DNA from: Flavobacteriaceae bacterium
Lineage (GTDB): Bacteria > Bacteroidota > Bacteroidia > Flavobacteriales > Flavobacteriaceae
Direction of reading: 5' to 3'
Assembly (NCBI GenBank): GCA_009886625.1
Contig: QXZA01000029.1
Location: 102,024 to 166,023 of the forward strand
DNA length: 64,000 bases
Below are positions 1 through 9,698 of this stretch, piece by piece. Both the position numbers and the translations under genes were made by a program. The notes beneath the pieces were generated by a model. That model had not been told where the DNA came from, did no database searches, and was given only the letters and a program-made list of their open reading frames with translations. Position 1 is the stretch's first letter, and each line of letters begins with the position of its first letter.

Positions 1-1
1 A

Positions 2-1144
2 AGTTCATTGTATGAGATGGGACCCGCTGGGGCTACCCTAGAGGCTTTTATGATGAATTGGATGTTATCCAAATTGGGTTGGTTTAAAGGAGATAATTTA
101 CAAGATTTTACACTCCATAAAGATAGCGGTAGTGGAGTTTTAACCCATGGAGGTTCAATTGCAAACCTAACTGCTTTATCTGCAGCCCGAGCGGCTATTG
201 CACCAGAAGCTTGGACTGAAGGGTCTCCTAAAGATTTAGTAGTAATGGGACCAAGTACAGCCCACTACTCCATTGCCCGAGCAATCTCTATAATGGGTAT
301 GGGAAAGAATGCCTTCGTACCAGTTCCTGTCGATGAAAATGAAGTATTAATCACTTCCGCTTTAGAATCAGTATATCAAGAACAATTAAAAAAAGGAAAA
401 CGAGTGATGGCTGTTGTAGCCAATGCCTGTGCAACCTCTACAGGTTTATTTGACAACTTAGACGATGTGGCTAACTTTTGTGAAAAACACAGTTTATGGT
501 ATCATGTAGATGGAGCTCATGGAGCTGTAGCATTACTATCAGAAAAAGATAAAGAAAGAGTAGGAGGAATAGAACGTGCCGATTCTTTAATTTGGGATGC
601 TCATAAAATGATGCGAGTATCTGCTTTATGTACTGCAGTTCTCTATAAAAATTACACATCTCAAGTCAACACCTTTCAACAGAAAGGAAGTTATGTTTTT
701 CATGAAGGGGATGTCATAGGAATGGATTCTATGCCCTTTACAGTAGAATGCACAAAATCTGCTCTTGGATTTAAACTTTATTGGAGTTTTGCATTGGAGG
801 GTGAAAAAGCTATTTCTGATTTTATTTCAAATAGTTTTCAGCAAGCAAAAGAACTCTATAACTACCTTAGAGAACGTTCAGACTTTCATTGTCCTTACAA
901 ACCGGAATCTAATATTTTATGTTTTCAATATCAACCTGAGATATTTTCTGATGAACAACAATTAAATTTACGTTATCGACTCATAGAAACTGGAGATTTC
1001 TACATAACTTCCTGCGAGGTACAAGAAAAAAGATATTTAAGAACCGTTTTGATGAATCCTTTAACCCAAAAGAAAGATTTTATTGCGCTTGCAGAAAGAA
1101 TTAAAACCATTGCTACTTCTATTATTAAAAGCGCTGTGAAATAA
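2..1144 (+). CDS. Group II PLP-dependent amino acid decarboxylase, 5' end cut by window edge
   Basis: The reading frame is open to the first base of the window, so the N-terminus lies outside; about 380 residues are visible against roughly 470-510 for the family. The motif YHVDGAHG supplies the aspartate and histidine that hold the pyridine ring, and the lysine of IWDAHK (about 200 residues into the visible part) is the expected Schiff-base lysine; a GGS motif lies about 150 residues before it. Members decarboxylate aromatic amino acids, diaminobutyrate or similar substrates in the cytosol. Substrate cannot be told from the sequence. A TTG at base 8 is in frame but is not the true start, because the homologous sequence continues upstream of it. 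Confidence 0.85.
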   Translation, partial: SSLYEMGPAGATLEAFMMNWMLSKLGWFKGDNLQDFTLHKDSGSGVLTHGGSIANLTALSAARAAIAPEAWTEGSPKDLVVMGPSTAHYSIARAISIMGMGKNAFVPVPVDENEVLITSALESVYQEQLKKGKRVMAVVANACATSTGLFDNLDDVANFCEKHSLWYHVDGAHGAVALLSEKDKERVGGIERADSLIWDAHKMMRVSALCTAVLYKNYTSQVNTFQQKGSYVFHEGDVIGMDSMPFTVECTKSALGFKLYWSFALEGEKAISDFISNSFQQAKELYNYLRERSDFHCPYKPESNILCFQYQPEIFSDEQQLNLRYRLIETGDFYITSCEVQEKRYLRTVLMNPLTQKKDFIALAERIKTIATSIIKSAVK

Positions 1145-1205
1145 AGAGTTAAAATAACTTTTGTATGCAACTCATAAAGGGACCAAAATTTTAAATATTG
1201 AAATT

Positions 1206-2450
1206 ATGTTAAAAATTATTGAATTATTCAGCTCAGCATTAACCAATCAGGGGTTTGGATTATTTTGGGCAGAATTGACCAGTAGGGTCTTGCTAGTAAT
1301 CATTTTCCTTGTGATGAGTAGTTTAATATACTGGGTTTCAAGAAGAGTAGTGCTTGGTCTATTCTATCGTATTTCTAGAAAAACAAAAACTCATTTTGAT
1401 GACCTTTTGATAAAAAATAAAACGGCAAAACGTCTTGCATATTTATTTCCAATATTGTTCTTATATCAATTTCTTCCTGAAATTTTCTCAAATAATCAAA
1501 CTGTTTTTGAACTCTTAAAAAACATATTAGAAGCGTTTTCTATTGTAATTATTATCAATTTAATTCGAGCATTACTCAAAACAATCAATGATTATATCAA
1601 AACAATTCCCTCTTTTAAAGATAAACCAATAGACAGCTATATTCAGGTGATCATGATTTTCCTTTGGTTTATTGGAGGAATCTTGATATTATCGGTATTG
1701 ACGGGAAAAGATGTGGGTACATTCCTGACTACTTTGGGAGCTTTATCAGCAGTGTTGCTTTTTGTATTCAAAGACACCATACTGGGTTTTGTGGCAAGTG
1801 TACAGATTACAGTAAATGATACCGTAAGAATAGGAGATTGGATTACCATGCCCGGAAATAATGCAGACGGAGATGTGATTTCAATCAGTTTATCAGCAGT
1901 TCAAATTCAGAATTTTGATAAAACAATTACCTCTATACCTACTTATAAATTACTGTCAGACGCTTTTATCAATTGGAGAGGGATGAGCGATTCTGATGGG
2001 AGAAGAATTAAACGTTCACTCTTTATCAAAATCAGTAGTATCCATTTTTTAGAAGCTGAGGAACTTGTGGAGATTGAAAAAATTGAACGAATCAAACCCT
2101 TTATTGAAAAGAGAAAAGCTGAAATTGAATCGTCTAACCAGAGAGAAAAAAATGATAAAAAACTCCTGATTAACGGCAGAAACTTCACCAATCTTGGTTT
2201 GTTTAGAAATTATACAGAAGCCTATTTGAAAGAACATCCAATGGTAAACCCTAATATGACCATCATGTGTCGTCAACTTTCTCCAACCGCTCAGGGGATT
2301 CCTTTAGAAGTCTATGTGTTTAGTGTGGACAAAGATTGGAAAAATTACGAGCATATTGCTGCAGATATTTTTGACCATCTCCTTGCTGCAACTAAATACT
2401 TCAATCTGGAATGTTTTGAATTATCACCTAATTTTATTTCAAAAACTTAA
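1206..2450 (+). CDS. ybdG: MscS-family mechanosensitive channel, YbdG type
   Basis: Inner-membrane channel that opens under membrane tension and protects against osmotic downshock. Five hydrophobic segments precede the MscS core (TLGALSAVLLFVFKDTILG), which is followed by a beta domain with VRIGDWITMPG and a GDVISISLSAVQIQNFDKT stretch typical of YbdG. The C-terminal part contains the NWRGMSDSDGRRIKRSL region also conserved in YbdG. The ATG at 1206 gives 414 residues, close to E. coli YbdG; a TTG at 1161 is also in frame but would add 15 residues before the first membrane segment. It lies 61 bases after the decarboxylase and could be cotranscribed with it. Confidence 0.85.
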   Translation: MLKIIELFSSALTNQGFGLFWAELTSRVLLVIIFLVMSSLIYWVSRRVVLGLFYRISRKTKTHFDDLLIKNKTAKRLAYLFPILFLYQFLPEIFSNNQTVFELLKNILEAFSIVIIINLIRALLKTINDYIKTIPSFKDKPIDSYIQVIMIFLWFIGGILILSVLTGKDVGTFLTTLGALSAVLLFVFKDTILGFVASVQITVNDTVRIGDWITMPGNNADGDVISISLSAVQIQNFDKTITSIPTYKLLSDAFINWRGMSDSDGRRIKRSLFIKISSIHFLEAEELVEIEKIERIKPFIEKRKAEIESSNQREKNDKKLLINGRNFTNLGLFRNYTEAYLKEHPMVNPNMTIMCRQLSPTAQGIPLEVYVFSVDKDWKNYEHIAADIFDHLLAATKYFNLECFELSPNFISKT

Positions 2451-2465
2451 ATAGTTTAACTTCAT

Positions 2466-2498
2466 AAAAAAAGGCTGTTTTTTCCAAAACATCCTTTT
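2466..2498. terminator. Bidirectional hairpin terminator between convergent genes
   Basis: The inverted repeat GGcTGTTTT / AAAACAtCC with a TTCC loop is flanked by an A run on the left and a T run on the right, so it can end transcription from both the channel gene and the convergent BNR-repeat gene. Confidence 0.6.
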
Positions 2499-2518
2499 CT
2501 ATTTTATAACAATTCTTA

Positions 2519-5500
2519 TTAATTTATGCCTTGACCATTGATATATGGAGCTCTTGCCGCTTTCAGGGCATCTTCTATAGGACCAAAAGAAGCATCAACG
2601 TCCGTTACTTTTCCTTTGATGTTTGCCAGCATTTTTTTAGCAATAGCAAAACTCTTTTTATGAACAGCTGTTGGACCATAACTATTTTCCATGCCATTCA
2701 TTGCATTGTATAAATAGTTCTGCATTCCAGCTGGATTCCGCTCACCAATTTCACTTCTGGAAGGACTTCCAGAAAGTATTTTTTTTATTGCATCAATTTC
2801 TTTAGCTATAGCTGCCAATTGAGCTTCGGTGTCTCCTGGAGTGATATTTGTCCTTGACAAAGCTACTTTTAAAGCCTTATGCTTGTTTGTACTCTGATTA
2901 AGTACATCTTGAACAGCATTGATCTCTTTCAGCAAACTCGTAAGGGCAACCCGAAAAGAATCGTAATCCTCATAGCTAGCACCTTTCAACACTCCTTCTC
3001 TAATAGGCTTTACTTCAAATGATACTGGACCATCAAGTGGAGTAATCACCCCTTCTTTTTCAAAATGGAGTGAGGCAGAGTAATTTCCTGGAATAGCCAA
3101 AGCCCCTCCTCCTCCATAACGCCTTCTTGAAGAACCATTACTTGAAATTGCAAAAGGATTAAAATGAGTTAAATCCCAAACTATTCGATGACTTCCTTTA
3201 CTCGCTTTTTGAGCAACTTTATTTATGATATTTCCACTTTCATCTTCTATTGTTAAGATAACTTGAGCAGCAGATTCCTTTGCTTCATCATCAAGCGCAT
3301 CCCAACCTGGAAAGGGAATATTCTCTTTCTTAAGTTTCTTCTCACTACTAACTCTCAATTGCTTTTGAGTCTTATACTCTTTCGATAAATGATAGGTAAA
3401 TACTGCTCCATATTCAGGGTTTTTTGCAAAATAATAATCCGCTCCTGTATTTCCTGTATTACTTCTGGGTACAAACCATTTTGCAGGACGGGGCGAAAAT
3501 AATTTTCCTTCTTGACTTAAGTTACTTTCTGTGAATTCACGAAGAGCAGAATAATCATCTAATACAAAAAATCCTCGGCCAAATGATGCTGCAACCAAAT
3601 CATTTTCACGCTTCTGTATTGTTAAATCCCGAATAGAAATTGTTGGTGTTCCTGGAAGTTTTTGCCAAGAGTTTCCACCATTTAAGGAAGTATAGACTCC
3701 ATATTCTGTAGCTGCAAAAAGTAAATTTTTCTTTACTGGATCTTGAACCATTCTCCAAATTAGAGTACGTTTTGGAATTGTATTAGAAATTGACTTCCAA
3801 GTCAATCCTTTATCTGTACTCTTAAACAAATAAGGGTTAAAATCTCCTTCCTTATGATTGTCCAAGGCTACGTAGACTGTATTGACATCAAACAAATCTG
3901 CCTTAATATCATTGACAAAAGAACGAGCAGGTAGTCCCAAGGCAGTTACTTGTATTGCACGCCATGTATCGCCACCGTTTTCTGAAACTTGAATAAAACC
4001 ATCGTCAGTTCCAGCGTATAATAATCCTTCTTGAATTGGAGATTCTGCTAAAGAAGTAATGGTATTATAATTAGACATAGCTCCTACATCCCAAGCGTTA
4101 TCCCAACTTTGTTGGCGTCCCATGATCGGCAAAGTAATTCTATCTTCATTTCTAGTTAAGTCACCCGAAATAGCTTCCCAATCATCTCCTCTACTTTCTG
4201 ATTTCCAAACACGATAGGAAGCAAAGTACAAACGAGCTGGATTGTGAGGACTCACTAAGATGGGTGCATCCCAATTAAAACGTTCATGTGGCTCTCCTAC
4301 TCCTGCTTGAGGCTGGATAGAAACCTGTTCTCCTGTAGTTAAGTCAATTCTATGCAATCCACCCTGTTGAGTTTCAGCATAGATAATGTCATTGTAAACA
4401 GGATCTGTAGCTGACTGGTGTCCATCTGCAAATAAGGTTTTGTACCAATGCTTATTGGCAATTCCTTCACGCTCATCAGTTGCAGAGGGTCCACCTGCTG
4501 ACCCGTTGTCTTGTGTACCACCAAAAATATGGTAAAAAGGTTCTGCATTATTTACAGCTACTTTATAAAATTGAGTAAGAGGCAAATTCTTTATATACCT
4601 CCATGTTTTGGCAGAATCAAAACTCTCATAGATTCCAGCATCTGTTCCTAACATGATATAGTTAGGATCGTCTTTTTTAAATACGATTGCATGATTATCT
4701 GAATGTTTTGCACGCTCTGGTAATTGGTTAAATGTCTTCCCTCCATCGGCTGAAGTCAACACCCTTACATTCATTAAATACAATCGATCAAATTCATGTG
4801 GACTTGCATATAATTCTTGATAATAATGAGGTCCAGTCCCCCCAGAAACTGTGTCTGACATTTTAGTCCATGATTCTCCCCGATTTGTAGAACGATAAAC
4901 AGCTCCTGTGGTTCGATCCAATTCTATTGCAGCATAAACAACGTCTGGCTGCTGTGGAGATAGTGTAATTCCGATTTTTCCCATATTTGATGAGGGTAGC
5001 CCACCACTTAGTTTTTTCCAAGTAACACCTCCGTCATCAGATCGATGGATTCCCGATCCAGGTCCTCCTCCCATTAAAGCTGCCACTGTTCGATGTCTGT
5101 CCCAAGTGGCTGCATACAAAATTTGAGGATTTCTAGGGTCTAGCATAATATCAGTTACACCCGTCCATTCATTATTTCCCAATACTTGTTTCCAGCTTTT
5201 TCCTCCATTAGTTGTTTTATACAATCCTCTTTCGCCCCCTTTACTCCAAAGTGGACCTTGAACCGCTACCCAAACAACATCAGAATTGTCTGGATGAACA
5301 ATGATTTCTGAAATGTGCTCAGAGTTTTTTAAACCCATGTTCTTCCATGTTTTTCCATCATCAGTACTCTTAAATATACCGTCACCGTAAGCAACATGAC
5401 GTCCACCAACGTTCTCCCCAGAACCAACCCATACCGTAGAGGGATTACTTGGATCTAGAGTAATACAACCTGTTGAGTAAGTGGATTGATCATCAAAAAT

Positions 5501-5767
5501 GGGATTCCAAGTGGTTCCTGCATTTTCAGTTTTCCAAACTCCACCTGAGCCAACTGCTACATACCAAACATTATCGTTTTCTGGATGAAAAACAATATCA
5601 GCAATCCTCCCAGACAAAAAAGCAGGACCCACATTCCTAAACTTAAAGGCATTTAAGGAAACTTCTTTTGCTTTTTGCTTCTGATTTTTCTGTTTACGTT
5701 GTGCTTCTATTCCCTGGAATGGAAAAAATAACAAGGCACATAAAGTTGACATCAATAAAGACTTCAT
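2519..5767 (-). CDS. Secreted BNR/Asp-box (VPS10/sortilin-like) repeat protein
   Basis: A 1082-residue exported protein. The first about 22 residues are a signal peptide ending at the IEAQ/R region. Residues about 35-740 carry many Asp-box repeats of the S-x-D-x-G-x-T-W kind (for example STDDGKTW, SDDGGVTW, TTNGGKSW, SENGGDTW), which form two beta-propellers as in sortilin-like VPS10 proteins. The last about 300 residues are a non-repeat region with a beta-sandwich-like part and a helical tail. Such proteins are common in Flavobacteriaceae and are often labelled glycosyl hydrolase, but no glycosidase active site is visible, so I do not assign an activity. It is divergent from the metalloprotease gene at 5872, with about 100 bases between them. 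Confidence 0.8.
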   Translation of the reverse strand: MKSLLMSTLCALLFFPFQGIEAQRKQKNQKQKAKEVSLNAFKFRNVGPAFLSGRIADIVFHPENDNVWYVAVGSGGVWKTENAGTTWNPIFDDQSTYSTGCITLDPSNPSTVWVGSGENVGGRHVAYGDGIFKSTDDGKTWKNMGLKNSEHISEIIVHPDNSDVVWVAVQGPLWSKGGERGLYKTTNGGKSWKQVLGNNEWTGVTDIMLDPRNPQILYAATWDRHRTVAALMGGGPGSGIHRSDDGGVTWKKLSGGLPSSNMGKIGITLSPQQPDVVYAAIELDRTTGAVYRSTNRGESWTKMSDTVSGGTGPHYYQELYASPHEFDRLYLMNVRVLTSADGGKTFNQLPERAKHSDNHAIVFKKDDPNYIMLGTDAGIYESFDSAKTWRYIKNLPLTQFYKVAVNNAEPFYHIFGGTQDNGSAGGPSATDEREGIANKHWYKTLFADGHQSATDPVYNDIIYAETQQGGLHRIDLTTGEQVSIQPQAGVGEPHERFNWDAPILVSPHNPARLYFASYRVWKSESRGDDWEAISGDLTRNEDRITLPIMGRQQSWDNAWDVGAMSNYNTITSLAESPIQEGLLYAGTDDGFIQVSENGGDTWRAIQVTALGLPARSFVNDIKADLFDVNTVYVALDNHKEGDFNPYLFKSTDKGLTWKSISNTIPKRTLIWRMVQDPVKKNLLFAATEYGVYTSLNGGNSWQKLPGTPTISIRDLTIQKRENDLVAASFGRGFFVLDDYSALREFTESNLSQEGKLFSPRPAKWFVPRSNTGNTGADYYFAKNPEYGAVFTYHLSKEYKTQKQLRVSSEKKLKKENIPFPGWDALDDEAKESAAQVILTIEDESGNIINKVAQKASKGSHRIVWDLTHFNPFAISSNGSSRRRYGGGGALAIPGNYSASLHFEKEGVITPLDGPVSFEVKPIREGVLKGASYEDYDSFRVALTSLLKEINAVQDVLNQSTNKHKALKVALSRTNITPGDTEAQLAAIAKEIDAIKKILSGSPSRSEIGERNPAGMQNYLYNAMNGMENSYGPTAVHKKSFAIAKKMLANIKGKVTDVDASFGPIEDALKAARAPYINGQGIN

Positions 5768-5871
5768 TTGCTAAATTTTATATTAAAAGAAACAATTTAC
5801 ACTTTTATTTATTGTGATCTTTTAATCTTTCTCATCTTTTTTTTAGAACTTGGATTTTTAATGTCTAAAAA

Positions 5872-8214
5872 ATGAAATACTTTAAAGCCTTCTTATTATT
5901 ATTATTTGTTCATATTGGATTCATTAGTTCAGCTCAAAAATCCAAAAGTGGAAATGAATTAAAATCCATTGATTCTTTGACGCAAAAGATGCAAAAAAAA
6001 GCAGGATTAATCACCTCCTATCACAAGGAAGATAAAATCTACTTTGAATTATCAGATTCTCTTTTAGAAAAGGACTTGCTAATGGTGACACGTTTTGTGA
6101 AATTACCCTCAAACTATCAAGCATATATTAATGCTGGTTCTAAGACAAGTCAACAACTCATTCATTTCAAGAAAAAAGGAAAACGAATTTTATTGACACA
6201 AGAAAGTTTTGTGAACGTAGCGGCAGAAGAAGATCCTATTTCTTTGAGTGTAAAATCAAATAATTTCCCTCCAATTTTGGCAGTATTTACCATTAATAAT
6301 ACTGAAGAGGATCGTTATTTAATTGATGTAAGCAGCTACTTTAACGATGATTCTCCTGGGTTTAATATTATTCGAAAAAGCATAAAAAAAGAATACAGCA
6401 TGGGAAGCAATGACAGTAAAAGAAGTTTTGTGGATTCTGTAAAAAGCTTTCCAGAAAATATTGAGATAAGACATACGCTAACGTATAGCTTAGGTAATCC
6501 TCCAAGGGGTAACTATACCAATACAATGAGTTTTCAAGTCAACCACTCTATTATTGCTTTACCAGAAACTCCAATGCAAGTTCGCTATGTTGATAAGCGC
6601 GTAGGTTGGTTTAATTTAAAAAAATACAATTATAGTTCGGTTGCATTAAAATCAGACGACATTAAAGTCATCCGAAGATGGAGATTGGAACCCTCCGATC
6701 TAGACGCCTATAATCGTGGTGAGTTAGTTGAGCCTATCAAACCAATTGTATACTATCTTGATCCAGCAACACCTCTAAAGTGGAGACCCTATTTCAAAAA
6801 AGGGATTGAAGACTGGGCAGCTGTATTTGAAAAAGCAGGTTTTAAAAATGCTATCCTTGCGAAAGATCCACCTAGCGAGGAAGAAGACCCTAATTTTAGT
6901 CCTGAAGACATTCGATACTCAACAGTACGTTATGTGGCTACTACAACCCGAAATGCTACTGGACCTAGCGTTTCTGATCCCAGAAGTGGTGAGATCATCG
7001 AAAGTGATATCATTTGGTATCACAATCACCTGCGATCCTACAGAAATAGATATTTGTTAGAAACTGGAGCTGCAAATCTGAAAGCGAGAAGCTTGGACAC
7101 ACCAGAGGAAGAAATAGGAGAAATGATGCGACGTGTAATTTCTCATGAAATTGGTCATGCTATCGGATTACCACACAATATGAAAGCCAGTTCAGCTTAT
7201 CCCGTAGATTCCCTCCGATCTGGAAGTTTTACCCAAAAAATGGGGATTGCTACCACCATTATGGACTATGCTCGATTCAATTATATCGCACAACCCGGAG
7301 ATGAAAATATTCGCTTTGTACGTCAGTTAGGACCATATGATGATTATGCAATCGAATGGGGTTATCGCTATTTTTCCAATCAAACTCCAGATAGCGAGAA
7401 AGATCTTTTAAATAAAATGGTAGATCAAAAAAGTATGAATCCTATGTATATGTTTGGTTCAGGGGGAAGTGATCCTGACACTCAAACTGAAAATATTGGA
7501 GATGATCCAATTAAAGCAAGCGAGTATGGATTGAAAAATTTAAAAATTGTTGTAAAAAACCTCGATAATTGGACTACTAAGCAAGGGCAATCTTATGAAG
7601 ATCTAAATGAACTTTACAATGAAATGATTGGAGTATACAGAAGATATATTTATCATGTTATTCGTATGGTAGGGGGAGTTTATGAAACACTTCTAAACAA
7701 AGGGCAGGAAAACATCCCATTTAAAAATGTAAGTGATCAAGAGCAAAGAGAAGCTTTAGCTTTTTTAGATTTCCATTTATGGTCTCCTCAAAACTGGCTA
7801 TTACAAAAATCCTTGATTTCAAAAATCAAGGAGCAAGGTGCACTCAAACTAATTCAGAATTTACAATACAGTGCGTTGAACAGAATATTAAGTGTAAAAA
7901 ACTTAAATCGAATCTTATCTTCACACACTACACTTATTGGGCAAGGTTTACATCCTGATGAAATTTTAGATCATTTCTTTTTTCAATTTATAGTGAAACC
8001 TTCTTCAATAGATGACTCTTTTAAAACACTTCAAATACGTTTTGCAGAACGCATCCTTGAACTTTCTGAAGAAAAAGATTTAAACCCAAGGATAAAGACA
8101 AGCCTTGAAGCCTTTAAAAAAGAGATGTATAGAATTGCTAAGAAGAGAAGTAAATCAGGGACTGTTGCCGAGAAAAATCATTATACCTACCTAAAAAAAC
8201 TTTGTTCAATATAA
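5872..8214 (+). CDS. Secreted zinc metalloprotease, DUF5117/DUF5118 type metzincin
   Basis: A 780-residue protein with an N-terminal signal peptide (hydrophobic residues 5-20, then SSAQ). The metzincin zinc-binding motif HEIGHAIGLPH is at residues 425-435, with its glutamate as general base, and a Met-turn (MDYARF) follows at about residue 464. The upstream half matches the DUF5118/DUF5117 arrangement that precedes the catalytic domain in Bacteroidota proteins of about 800 residues. Likely acts in the periplasm or outside the cell on proteins; the substrate is unknown. The gene is complete and starts at an ATG directly before a clear signal sequence. Confidence 0.85.
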   Translation: MKYFKAFLLLLFVHIGFISSAQKSKSGNELKSIDSLTQKMQKKAGLITSYHKEDKIYFELSDSLLEKDLLMVTRFVKLPSNYQAYINAGSKTSQQLIHFKKKGKRILLTQESFVNVAAEEDPISLSVKSNNFPPILAVFTINNTEEDRYLIDVSSYFNDDSPGFNIIRKSIKKEYSMGSNDSKRSFVDSVKSFPENIEIRHTLTYSLGNPPRGNYTNTMSFQVNHSIIALPETPMQVRYVDKRVGWFNLKKYNYSSVALKSDDIKVIRRWRLEPSDLDAYNRGELVEPIKPIVYYLDPATPLKWRPYFKKGIEDWAAVFEKAGFKNAILAKDPPSEEEDPNFSPEDIRYSTVRYVATTTRNATGPSVSDPRSGEIIESDIIWYHNHLRSYRNRYLLETGAANLKARSLDTPEEEIGEMMRRVISHEIGHAIGLPHNMKASSAYPVDSLRSGSFTQKMGIATTIMDYARFNYIAQPGDENIRFVRQLGPYDDYAIEWGYRYFSNQTPDSEKDLLNKMVDQKSMNPMYMFGSGGSDPDTQTENIGDDPIKASEYGLKNLKIVVKNLDNWTTKQGQSYEDLNELYNEMIGVYRRYIYHVIRMVGGVYETLLNKGQENIPFKNVSDQEQREALAFLDFHLWSPQNWLLQKSLISKIKEQGALKLIQNLQYSALNRILSVKNLNRILSSHTTLIGQGLHPDEILDHFFFQFIVKPSSIDDSFKTLQIRFAERILELSEEKDLNPRIKTSLEAFKKEMYRIAKKRSKSGTVAEKNHYTYLKKLCSI

Positions 8215-8322
8215 AGCTTGAGAATAAATTTTTTAAAAAAGTACAGTTCAATTGCAACCTTTTATTAAAAAGGCACGTCTATTATAAGAGAAACGAAAAA
8301 ACACCAATTGAAAGTAAGGCCC

Positions 8323-8660
8323 TTGTATCCTGATGAAATTAAACTGATAGAGCATCTAGATCCAACAATAGGAGAGCTCAAAAGCATTTATACGACAACT
8401 ATGCGCCCAAAATACTGAGTGTATGTAGTTATTATGTCAAAGATATTCATAATGCTGAAGGTCTTCTAATGCAAGGATTCTTTAAGGCATTTACACATTT
8501 ATATCAATTTGGAAGAACAGATAATTTTTAAGGTTGGTTAAGAAAAATAATGGTGCGTGAAGCCTTGAGTTTTTTGAGAAAAAAAATAGCCTCATCTTCA
8601 GCGATGAAGATTATATTTTCAAAGACCAAACCCATCTGCAACAAAATATATCCTTAGGAT
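8323..8660 (+). pseudogene. Remnant of an ECF RNA polymerase sigma factor gene
   Basis: Three frames must be joined to read it. From 8323, frame one gives LYPDEIKLIEHLDPTIGELK. From 8379, another frame gives QKHLYDNYAPKILSVC, then YYVKDIHNAEGLLMQGFFKA and FTHLYQFGRTDNF, a TAA stop at 8529, then GWLRKIMVREALSFLRKK. From 8603 a third frame reads DEDYIFKDQTHLQQNIS. The order matches sigma region 2 of ECF factors (YAPKML..C..Y.KD...AED..QEGFIK.F..L..F....FEGW.RRI..NEAL..LR). The TAA stands where a glutamate codon is expected, so it could be a GAA to TAA change. No region 4 and no start codon remain. The rest of the 8215-8672 gap holds nothing else I can recognise. Confidence 0.8.
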
Positions 8661-8672
8661 TCCGTTTTGATA

Positions 8673-9611
8673 TCAATTAAAAATAGCATCTATCACTTCA
8701 AAGGCAGCTTCAGCCATGCGGTTACCTTTATGATCTAACAAAGGATTAATTTCACAAACTTCAAGCGCGACAACTTTTTCAGTTGTTTGAATTCCTTTGA
8801 TTATTCTTACAACCTCATCCACGTCAAATCCCTTGGAAACCGGAGTCCCAGTTCCATAAGAGATTAAGTCGCAGTCTAAAGCATCCACATCAAAGGTGAT
8901 ATAGATCATATCTACTTCAGACAACTTCTCAATAGCTTCCTTGATACACATTTCAAAACCTCGATGTCGCATTTCATGTACCTTATAATTTTTGATTTTA
9001 CAGCGTTCTATAATATCATCTTCTTGAGATTCAGTATCACGAACACCAAAATAAATCAAATGCTCTGGCTTTAAAATTGGAGAAATCGATCCCATATTTT
9101 TCATTTGCTCCCAATCCGCTTGTGTTTCAGCACTTACACGGTTTATTTTTTGATTTATATTATCGTGTCCCAATGCAGCTGCTAGTGGCATCCCATGGAC
9201 ATTGCCCGAGGGAGAACTAAAAGGCGTATGCAAATCAGCATGGGCGTCAATCCAAACCACACCTAGAGTCTGTTCTGGAAAGGCACTCTTAATCCCTGCT
9301 AATGATCCCAAAGCAGAAGAATGATCTCCAGATAGAATTAATGGGAAGTTTGCCTCTAAAATGGTGGCTTTAGTAGCTGATTTCAATCGCTCACATTGTG
9401 TGGTAACGAAATTGATTCTCTTGGCTGTTGTATTTTTTACCTTATTATAAACTGTCTCATTATGAGTAGGGATATCTATAAAAGGATGGCGATTAAAAAA
9501 ATCATGCTCCTGATTTATGGCTGCAATTTCTAATGCATCTATACCCATGTCAGATCCTCGAGTTCCTGCTCCAATGTCTGATCTGTTTTTAAGGATTTTA
9601 ATTGAGTTCAT
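8673..9611 (-). CDS. rocF: Arginase / formimidoylglutamase family (ureohydrolase)
   Basis: Hydrolyses arginine to ornithine and urea, or a related guanidino substrate, in the cytosol. The manganese ligands are in the three standard places: SGDHSSALG, WIDAHADLHT and TFDVDALD. Length from the ATG at 9611 is 312 residues, normal for arginase; an in-frame ATG at 9644 would put the start inside the promoter region and is not favoured. An ornithine aminotransferase gene at 57622 in this window would take the ornithine onward to glutamate semialdehyde, so an arginine breakdown route is likely. A -7 box (TAAATTTG) sits 30 bases upstream. Confidence 0.85.
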   Translation of the reverse strand: MNSIKILKNRSDIGAGTRGSDMGIDALEIAAINQEHDFFNRHPFIDIPTHNETVYNKVKNTTAKRINFVTTQCERLKSATKATILEANFPLILSGDHSSALGSLAGIKSAFPEQTLGVVWIDAHADLHTPFSSPSGNVHGMPLAAALGHDNINQKINRVSAETQADWEQMKNMGSISPILKPEHLIYFGVRDTESQEDDIIERCKIKNYKVHEMRHRGFEMCIKEAIEKLSEVDMIYITFDVDALDCDLISYGTGTPVSKGFDVDEVVRIIKGIQTTEKVVALEVCEINPLLDHKGNRMAEAAFEVIDAIFN

Positions 9612-9641
9612 AAAAATTAGATTAAGTTCAAAAAATACATT

Positions 9642-9649
9642 CAAATTTA
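9642..9649 (-). promoter_or_regulatory. Bacteroidetes-type -7 box for the arginase gene
   Basis: The minus strand reads TAAATTTG, a full match to TAnnTTTG, 30 bases before the ATG at 9611. Confidence 0.5.
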
Positions 9650-9673
9650 AAACTTATTGCCAATTCCATTTTT

Positions 9674-9681
9674 TATATTTG
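9674..9681 (+). promoter_or_regulatory. Bacteroidetes-type -7 box for the TerB-like gene
   Basis: TATATTTG matches TAnnTTTG and lies 17 bases before the ATG at 9699. It is back to back with the arginase promoter. Confidence 0.5.
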
Positions 9682-9698
9682 AAAAAAAATATTTTTAC

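Noticed and set aside
2519..5767. Calling the BNR repeat protein a glycosyl hydrolase or sialidase
   Set aside because: Asp-box repeats alone do not show catalysis; the arginine triad and other sialidase residues could not be identified.
8215..8672. Considered an insertion sequence remnant as the reason for the decayed gene
   Set aside because: No terminal inverted repeats, target duplication or transposase-like sequence could be seen; point changes and small indels explain the sigma factor remnant.
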